Below, one piece after another: positions 1 through 3,960 of a stretch of DNA of 5,586 nt. Every line of letters starts with the position of its first letter. Within the stretch, counting starts at the first letter, position 1. The stretch spans positions 1 through 5,586 of the forward strand of contig JAUIFT010000236.1 in assembly GCA_030430345.1 (NCBI GenBank). The letters are read 5' to 3'. The translations under genes and the position numbers were made by a program. Under the pieces are notes generated by a model. It worked only from the letters and a program-made list of their open reading frames with translations. It searched no databases and was not told the origin of the DNA. This stretch comes from Calditrichia bacterium. GTDB taxonomy: Bacteria; Calditrichota; Calditrichia; RBG-13-44-9; J042.

Positions 1-134
1 CGTTCTTTTTTGCGTTGTTCTGCCCGCGCGATGAATTGGTAATTTGTATAGCTATTACTACCATTTTGGGGGTTCAATATCGATTTTTTTCTGAATCAGA
101 AAGGAGCTGCCGGGGGCTGGTAGCTTCCCTGTTT
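1..134. other. Non-coding left edge with one short palindrome
   Basis: No credible reading frame was found. The stretch lies downstream of the permease remnant on the minus strand. It contains a 15-base palindrome at 88-102 (TTTCTGA-A-TCAGAAA) next to a T-run at 84-90. The one-base centre is too tight for a good hairpin, and there is no T-run following it in the minus-strand direction, so it is not a convincing terminator. It could be a protein-binding site or chance. Confidence 0.4.
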
Positions 135-344
135 CTATTCATAACGCAATGAGTCTGCCGGATTTATTGAAGCAGTCTTTATTGACAAAAAGCGAATCGT
201 AGCCAGTGCAATGAAAGCAGCGGAACCAGCAGCAAACAGAGGTATCGCCCAATTCAGTGCGGTAAGCAAATCCTTCCAGTCAATAATGCATGACGTAAAA
301 GGCAGCCGGCCAGGCACAAATATTTGCAAAGAGAACCGGCTTTA
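135..344 (-). pseudogene. C-terminal remnant of an FtsX/MacB-type ABC transporter permease
   Basis: The minus-strand frame ending in TAG at 135-137 encodes about 64 residues that finish with a hydrophobic segment (LFAAGSAAFIALATIRF) and then SIKTASINPADSLRYE. This is the typical last transmembrane helix and cytoplasmic tail of FtsX/MacB-family permeases (family pattern: a final helix followed by KAA..NP..SLRYE). Such permeases normally have about 400 to 800 residues, so nearly the whole protein is missing. The frame is closed upstream by a stop at 342-344, only four codons before a TTG that could formally start it, and no Shine-Dalgarno sequence precedes that TTG. The next gene upstream on the same strand is unrelated. 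I read this as a 5'-deleted pseudogene left by a rearrangement. A functional small membrane protein using the TTG start (327-329) is possible but less likely. Homology of the tail is fairly secure; the pseudogene status is inference. Confidence 0.6.
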
Positions 345-404
345 TGTAATTATTTGATAATAACACAACGATATTACACTATGCCGGATTGCCGGAGGGG
401 CAAA

Positions 405-959
405 TTATTTCCGGCGCCAGACGAACTCAAACGTCGTCGGCCAATAATCTTCTGGATCGGTCTGGTAGTGGTTATATTCAGTGCAGCGAATTTCATTGCC
501 ATCCTGGGAGATCTGCCATACCACTTTTTCTTCCGCTGGTACGCCGCCCCGGCCGGTAAACGTATCGTAACCGTTCAAAGTGCGACTTTCCGGATCAAAG
601 TGCAGTTTATAATTCACTCTCCCGGGCCAATTGTCATAGAAAAATAAGATTTGAAAGCTATCGGCGCGAGTGTTGTAATTCCAGTAGATCATCAACTCGC
701 GATAATCACCATTCGGCTGCGTCCAGACAGAGCTGCATTCCACATAAGTATCTTTCAGCATTTTTCGGGCATTTACGGTTATCATTTCTTTTCGCGGTGT
801 TTTGTCTTCCTGACGAGGATAATAAGCTGTTGCACTGCCCTCCCATTCCCCGACAAACGATTGCAAAATTTTAGTGGCAGCATCAGACCGGGACTTCTCC
901 TGGGCTGGTAGCAGTACAGACAGACATAATAAAAGTAAGAATGTAGTCATCTTTCGCAT
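405..959 (-). CDS. Exported DUF1579-like (lipocalin-type beta-barrel) protein
   Basis: The protein has 184 residues. Residues 1-19 form a signal peptide: basic MRK, then a TTFLLLLCLSVLLPA hydrophobic core, with probable signal peptidase I cleavage before Q20. Cys12 lies in the core but lacks a lipobox context, so I do not call a lipoprotein. The mature part begins with a short helix and then FVGEWEG (35-41), the opening strand signature of DUF1579 and related small calycin-like barrels. Alternating beta strands follow, rich in Trp and Tyr, e.g. ELMIYWNYN (88-96) and FQILFFYDNW (102-111), ending in TFEFVWRRK. Two cysteines (75 and 159) could form a periplasmic disulfide. The ATG at 957-959 is preceded by GAGGA seven to eight bases upstream; a second ATG four codons in is possible but further from that site. 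The family has no firmly established function; proposals centre on binding small ligands. Assignment rests on pattern, not on a search. Confidence 0.72.
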   Translation of the reverse strand: MRKMTTFLLLLCLSVLLPAQEKSRSDAATKILQSFVGEWEGSATAYYPRQEDKTPRKEMITVNARKMLKDTYVECSSVWTQPNGDYRELMIYWNYNTRADSFQILFFYDNWPGRVNYKLHFDPESRTLNGYDTFTGRGGVPAEEKVVWQISQDGNEIRCTEYNHYQTDPEDYWPTTFEFVWRRK

Positions 960-1249
960 AAGTATTCCTCAATAGTTTTCTGATGGTGAATCCGCTTAAT
1001 AAGGATTTTTCAGTTAGTGATATCAGCTCACTCCATACGATCAAGGTTCTCCAAAGATACAAAATTTAAGGCGTGTCTGAAAAATTAAATGATCATCTAA
1101 AACGATCGATTGATGTACTTTCTGGCACAATTTTGCGTACCTTGACGGACATTTCATCAACTGGAACAATTTTCGCCCTCTGAACATAAAGCCTCAAATC
1201 TCTTTAGAACAAGCACTTAACTAAACACTCGCGTTTTCTGGCATGCCAT

Positions 1250-1278
1250 TTGTCCTATTTATTTGCAACAGTTAAAAT
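1250..1278 (+). promoter_or_regulatory. Candidate sigma70-type promoter for the repeat-protein gene
   Basis: TTGTCC (1250-1255, four of six matches to TTGACA) is separated by exactly 17 bases from TAAAAT (1273-1278, five of six matches to TATAAT). Transcription would begin near 1285, giving a leader of about 35 bases that includes the inverted copy of the AACGATCGAT element and the ribosome binding site. The assignment is by consensus only, and the organism's own promoter preferences are unknown. Confidence 0.4.
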
Positions 1279-1307
1279 TATGAAACGTCTATCGATCGTT
1301 ATTTATC

Positions 1308-1312
1308 GGAGG
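1308..1312 (+). promoter_or_regulatory. Strong Shine-Dalgarno site (GGAGG)
   Basis: GGAGG lies eight bases before the ATG at 1321, an optimal match and spacing. It fixes the start of the repeat-protein gene and, with the other strong sites in the window, argues against a typical Bacteroidota host, where such sites are rare. Confidence 0.8.
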
Positions 1313-1320
1313 ATTAGAAA

Positions 1321-1914
1321 ATGAAAAGAATGAGTTTAGTTTTAGCCGGCAGTTTTTTAATGTTGTTTTTGTTGTCCACAAACGTGAGCGCACAAGAAGT
1401 AGAAAGCGAAGAAAAAATGGAGGAAGTGAAGCAGCAAGAAGAAAAAGCAGGGAAAAAAGCAATTAAAGTAACTAAAGACGCAAAAGGCAACACCAAGGTA
1501 GTGAAGGCGGGAAAAGATGCGGAAGGTAATGTTGCCAAATCCGTTACCGTTAAACAAAAAGATGGCGATGTTTACAAAAAAGCAGGTGTCAACAAGGCAG
1601 ATGGCACTAAAAAGCGTGCGGCCGGCGTTAACAAAGCGGATGGCACCAAAAAAAGAATTAAAGGTGTGAATGAAGCGGATGGCACGAAAAAACGCGCAGC
1701 GGGCGTTAACAAAGCGGATGGCACCAAAAAAAGAATCAAAGGTGTGAACAAGGCAGACGGCACGAAAAAACGCGCAGCGGGCGTGAATGAAGCGGATGGC
1801 ACCAAGAAAAGAGTGAAAGGTGTCAACAAGGCAGATGGTACTAAAAAACGTGCAGCGGGTGTGAATAAGGCAGACGGCACGAAAAAACGCGCAGCGGGTG
1901 TAAAAAAGAAATAA
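1321..1914 (+). CDS. Exported polybasic protein of tandem 13-residue repeats
   Basis: The protein has 197 residues and I do not recognise its family. Residues 1-24 form a signal peptide (KR at the N-terminus, hydrophobic core LVLAGSFLMLFLL, cleavage site VSA before Q25), so it is exported. Residues 25-42 are acidic and probably helical (eight Glu, three Lys). From about residue 52 the chain is built of 13-residue units. Eight near-perfect copies of consensus GVNKADGTKKRAA fill residues 89-192, followed by GVKKK. Three degenerate units precede them in the same register (52-64, 65-77, 78-90), with glycines at 56, 69 and 82 aligned with the repeat DG glycine. Copies alternate between AA and IK/VK endings, giving a 26-residue super-period. 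The eight perfect copies alone carry a net charge of about +23. The mature protein is thus an acidic head with a long cationic tail, suggesting binding to an anionic partner (surface polysaccharide, lipid or DNA); that is inference. A terminator follows directly, so it is probably monocistronic. Confidence 0.85.
   Translation: MKRMSLVLAGSFLMLFLLSTNVSAQEVESEEKMEEVKQQEEKAGKKAIKVTKDAKGNTKVVKAGKDAEGNVAKSVTVKQKDGDVYKKAGVNKADGTKKRAAGVNKADGTKKRIKGVNEADGTKKRAAGVNKADGTKKRIKGVNKADGTKKRAAGVNEADGTKKRVKGVNKADGTKKRAAGVNKADGTKKRAAGVKKK
1585..1896 (+). repeat. In-frame tandem array, eight copies of a 39-bp unit
   Basis: Eight contiguous 39-bp units start at 1585, 1624, 1663, 1702, 1741, 1780, 1819 and 1858. 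Units two and four differ at a single synonymous base (ATT versus ATC), and the pair at 1624-1701 matches that at 1702-1779 at about 72 of 78 positions, so the array has a 78-bp higher-order period. Many other differences between units are synonymous (GTT/GTC/GTG, GCG/GCA, GAT/GAC, ACC/ACT/ACG), which suggests the amino-acid repeat has been kept by selection after duplication. There are no spacers, so this is not a CRISPR array. Confidence 0.92.
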
Positions 1915-1940
1915 CTTGAAATGAACCCGGCAACACCTCT

Positions 1941-1985
1941 AAAAAAGGCGTAAACCTTACTGGTTTTACGCCTTTTTCTTTTTTA
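1941..1985 (+). terminator. Rho-independent terminator after the repeat-protein gene
   Basis: The arm AAGGCGTAAACC (about 1945-1956) pairs with GGTTTTACGCCTT (about 1962-1974) around a five-base loop, with one bulged T. The A-run before and the T-rich tail TTTTTCTTTTTT after the stem complete an intrinsic terminator 27 bases past the stop codon. The matching A and T tracts would allow some function on the other strand too, but no minus-strand gene ends here. Confidence 0.85.
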
Positions 1986-2021
1986 GATTTCAGCGCATAA
2001 TTAAACTGGATAACGAATAAG

Positions 2022-2426
2022 ATGAATGAGATTTTAAAAGAAGCACTCATTATCGAAGCAACTCGTGAAGCAACGGAAAACATCAAAAAATGGATGGGTA
2101 GCGATGGCGACATCGCATCCCAATTGCGCGATGGTAAGCGGGATGCGGTTGATGCCTTTACCAGGCTGGAAACAGCTGACGACAATGTTCCGGTATTTCT
2201 GAAAGCAATGCTAGACGGGTTGAATCCGGTCCAAGAATTTTATGAGCAAATGCCGGGTAATCAGGGCGAATGGCAATGTTCGGCGTTGGCAATTATCCGC
2301 CGGGAAATTGAGCGAATGATCACAGAAAATTACCAACCTGATGCCGATGCGCTTTCTGCAGCAAAGATCAGCATCGAGAAGCGATTGTCTTTTTTACGGT
2401 CGCAATTAAATTTACCCCCCAAATAG
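2022..2426 (+). CDS. Hypothetical all-helical cytoplasmic protein
   Basis: The protein has 134 residues and I do not recognise a family. It has no signal peptide or membrane segment. The composition and spacing suggest mainly amphipathic helices: residues 1-24, 39-53, 56-66, 84-103 (SALAIIRREIERMI) and 108-128 (ISIEKRLSFLRSQL), with one cysteine (86). Charged residues are plentiful and balanced. The ATG at 2022 is the only reasonable start because a TAA at 1998-2000 closes the frame upstream, but the ribosome binding site is weak (GGA 11 bases upstream). It ends 45 bases before the ProC-like gene on the same strand with no terminator between, so the two are probably co-transcribed, and a shared metabolic or regulatory role is conceivable. 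The uninterrupted frame and ordinary composition support a real gene; its function is unknown. Confidence 0.7.
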   Translation: MNEILKEALIIEATREATENIKKWMGSDGDIASQLRDGKRDAVDAFTRLETADDNVPVFLKAMLDGLNPVQEFYEQMPGNQGEWQCSALAIIRREIERMITENYQPDADALSAAKISIEKRLSFLRSQLNLPPK

Positions 2427-2460
2427 AGAATTTAGCATATCCCGATAGGCACAGGCAACA

Positions 2461-2464
2461 GAGG
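2461..2464 (+). promoter_or_regulatory. Shine-Dalgarno site deciding the ProC-like start
   Basis: GAGG at 2461-2464 lies seven bases before ATG 2472 but only four before the in-frame GTG 2469. The spacing favours ATG 2472, which also puts the first beta strand (TVGFIGTG) right at the N-terminus, as in related reductases. Confidence 0.65.
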
Positions 2465-2471
2465 AAAAGTG

Positions 2472-3254
2472 ATGACGGTTGGATTTATTGGCACTGGTGC
2501 AATTAGTGAGGCGCTTATAACCGGGCTTTTGAGAGCAGAAAATTATTCGGGACAAATACGAATCACCCGTCGCAGCGACACTCGTTCAGCCAAACTCGCC
2601 GGCAGTTTTCCCAATATCACAATATATGAAGAGAATCAGTCGCTTGTCGATAACAGTGACATGGTGATCATCGCGGTTTTACCGGATCAATGTGAAGCGG
2701 TTTTAAAGCAGCTCCATTTCCGGCCAGCGCAAACGATTGTAAGCCTGGTCGCCGGCGTGAAATTATCGACACTCGCGCCCCTCCTCTCTCCGGCAAGAAA
2801 AATACATCGTGCGGTTCCCATGCCCCCGGTGGAAATTGGGAAAGGGCCGATCCCCGTTTGCCCTCCTGGCCAGGCGGTGGAAGCATTTTTTCAACGCATC
2901 GGGCAGGTAATTCCGGTCAGCGATGAAGTACACTTCCGCACATTTGCTGCTGGCAGTGCAGTAATGGCCACATTCTTTCGCTGGGTCGCGGAAAATGCCG
3001 CCTGGATGGCAGCGCAAGGTGTTCCGGATGAACAAGCGGCACTTTATTCAGCCTCACTTACCGAAGCGCTGGCAAACCTGACACTCGCTGCAAATCCTCA
3101 GCAGTTACAAGCACTCAGTCAGGAATGCTTAACGCCCGGCGGATTAAACGAACAGGTTTTAAAGGAGTTGGAAAAACAAGATTGGTTTGCTGCGATGAAT
3201 ACTGCATTGGATGGGATTATGCACCGTCTGGGAAATAGCAACGGTGAAAATTAA
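2472..3254 (+). CDS. Divergent pyrroline-5-carboxylate reductase-like NAD(P)-dependent oxidoreductase
   Basis: The protein has 260 residues from ATG 2472 (261 from GTG 2469), close to the usual 260-280 of ProC. Residues 1-110 form a Rossmann domain: VGFIGTGAISEAL with the GTGAIS dinucleotide loop at 7-12, basic TRR at 32-34 suggesting NADPH preference, and SLVAGVKLSTL (91-101), a clear counterpart of the ProC AGV motif. Residues from about 150 form the helical dimerisation domain, with AAGSAVMATFF (159-169) and TPGGLNEQ (221-228). Canonical ProC has MPN, SGSGPAY and TSPGGTT at the corresponding places; here they read MPP (117-119), AAGSAVM and TPGGLNEQ. The fold is secure, but the substrate-site residues differ, so final-step proline synthesis is doubtful and I give no gene symbol. 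It may belong to a recurring ProC-like subfamily acting on another imine or amino acid. It probably shares a transcript with the helical protein upstream. Confidence 0.82.
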   Translation: MTVGFIGTGAISEALITGLLRAENYSGQIRITRRSDTRSAKLAGSFPNITIYEENQSLVDNSDMVIIAVLPDQCEAVLKQLHFRPAQTIVSLVAGVKLSTLAPLLSPARKIHRAVPMPPVEIGKGPIPVCPPGQAVEAFFQRIGQVIPVSDEVHFRTFAAGSAVMATFFRWVAENAAWMAAQGVPDEQAALYSASLTEALANLTLAANPQQLQALSQECLTPGGLNEQVLKELEKQDWFAAMNTALDGIMHRLGNSNGEN

Positions 3255-3265
3255 CAGCCAGGATT

Positions 3266-3300
3266 GATTTCTTCTCCCCTGAAAAAGGGGAGAAGAAATC
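3266..3300. repeat. Perfect 14-bp inverted repeat between convergent genes
   Basis: GATTTCTTCTCCCC (3266-3279) and GGGGAGAAGAAATC (3287-3300) are exact reverse complements around the loop TGAAAAA. The hairpin sits 12 bases after the ProC-like stop and 13 bases before the stop of the convergent lipoprotein gene. Position suggests a shared bidirectional terminator, but neither strand has a T-run after the stem, so it is not a standard intrinsic terminator. It may instead stabilise 3' ends or be a copy of a dispersed palindromic repeat. Confidence 0.8.
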
Positions 3301-3313
3301 GCTAAAAAATACC

Positions 3314-3928
3314 CTAAGGCAACGTTATTTCATCGCCGGTTTTCAGCCGCTCAATTTCCACGGCCAAAGCGGCAATGCCTTCCGCTGTTGCCAGGTTAGT
3401 AGTGAACGTGGCGTTTATCCGCTGAACCTCAAGGAGGCTTTGGCTAAACAGCCCGAGCAAATAATAGTTCTCGGCGCGAAGCAGAAAAAGATCCTCTTCA
3501 TCGAGAAATAGTCCATATTCGAAATACCAGAGGGAATCCAGGGCGAGTGCCTCGGTAGCTCTTAGATTGGAATTTGCGTAATCCTTTTGTGCATTGAGGA
3601 CAAATGCCCAGCCGGCATGCAAATCGGCTGTCGGATCATTCTGAGAAGCACAAATGCTAAATTCCTTTATAGCATTTGCCAGACTATCCATTTTAAAGTA
3701 GCTCCAGCCTAAACCGGTGAAACTTTCCGCCCGGTTAATATTCAATTCTTTTGCTTCCAGAAATTTACCGCTGGCTTCGGGATAATTACCATTCTGAAAC
3801 GCTTCCCATCCCTGGCGAACCAGGTCTTCATAGGAAAAGATGCCATCCTGGGTGATGATGCCATTACATCCGGCAATTAACCAGAACAAGACGGCAATCA
3901 ACTTGCTTACTATGTTCATTCTTCGCAT
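3314..3928 (-). CDS. TPR-repeat outer-membrane or periplasmic lipoprotein
   Basis: The protein has 204 residues. The N-terminus MRRMNIVSKL then IAVLFWLIAGC is a lipoprotein signal peptide with lipobox LIAGC, so processing and lipidation at Cys21 are expected. At least three tetratricopeptide-like helix pairs follow: about 33-66 (GWEAFQNGNYPEASGKFLEA), 67-100 (GLGWSYFKMDSLANAIKEF) and 101-134 (HAGWAFVLNAQKDYANS), with a fourth degenerate one near 146-170 (RAENYYLLGLFSQSLLEV). TPR proteins are protein-binding scaffolds. A strong ribosome binding site GGAAGGAG (3937-3944) lies eight bases before the ATG at 3926-3928, inside the 32-base gap that separates it from the upstream surface-protein gene. 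The two are therefore probably one operon, and the lipoprotein may help present, secrete or assemble that protein or its partners; this role is inference. The exact membrane location is not determined by the sequence. Confidence 0.85.
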   Translation of the reverse strand: MRRMNIVSKLIAVLFWLIAGCNGIITQDGIFSYEDLVRQGWEAFQNGNYPEASGKFLEAKELNINRAESFTGLGWSYFKMDSLANAIKEFSICASQNDPTADLHAGWAFVLNAQKDYANSNLRATEALALDSLWYFEYGLFLDEEDLFLLRAENYYLLGLFSQSLLEVQRINATFTTNLATAEGIAALAVEIERLKTGDEITLP

Positions 3929-3936
3929 TGATATTG

Positions 3937-3944
3937 CTCCTTCC
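3937..3944 (-). promoter_or_regulatory. Shine-Dalgarno site of the TPR lipoprotein gene
   Basis: On the minus strand GGAAGGAG lies eight bases before ATG (3926-3928). It supports this start over a second in-frame ATG three codons downstream, and shows independent translation initiation within the short intergenic gap. Confidence 0.75.
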
Positions 3945-3960
3945 GTATAACCATCCAGGA

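Larger units (their letters stand above)
960..1320. other. Divergent intergenic region
   Basis: This region lies between the divergently transcribed beta-barrel gene and the repeat-protein gene and so must carry both promoters. No known RNA or long reading frame is visible. For the leftward gene, a possible sigma70 pair on the minus strand is TTGATC (1039-1044) and TATCAC (1017-1022) with a 16-base spacer. An alternative is a Bacteroidota-style TATCTTTG (1052-1059), which matches TAnnTTTG but lacks a clear upstream TTTG element. A 10-base sequence AACGATCGAT (1101-1110) recurs in inverted orientation at 1291-1300. A 36-codon GTG-started frame occupies 1073-1183. None of these is proven. Confidence 0.5.

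Noticed and set aside
105..125. Hairpin AGCTGCC/GGTAGCT as a terminator
   Set aside because: It is a short stem with a wobble pair, is best on the strand that has no upstream gene, and has no T-run after it.
324..647. 107-codon plus-strand frame with a hydrophobic segment
   Set aside because: It is mostly antisense to the beta-barrel gene, has no good ribosome binding site, and shows no recognisable motif.
1017..1031. CRP-like site GTGA-N7-TCAC
   Set aside because: The spacer is seven and not six bases and the flanking bases do not match, so it is not supported.
1070..1087. GGCGTGTCTGAAAAATTA as an insertion-sequence end
   Set aside because: It looks superficially like some IS terminal repeats, but there is no matching inverted end at a sensible distance, no transposase and no target duplication; the only partner is an 8-base TTTTTCAG at 1006-1013, which is chance level.
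1572..1880. 102-codon minus-strand frame made of repeated residues
   Set aside because: It is the antisense reading of the 39-bp repeat array; the plus-strand frame has the signal peptide, ribosome binding site and terminator.
1585..1896. CRISPR array or minisatellite
   Set aside because: The units are contiguous with no spacers, are not palindromic, and stay in frame within a secreted protein, so they are coding repeats.
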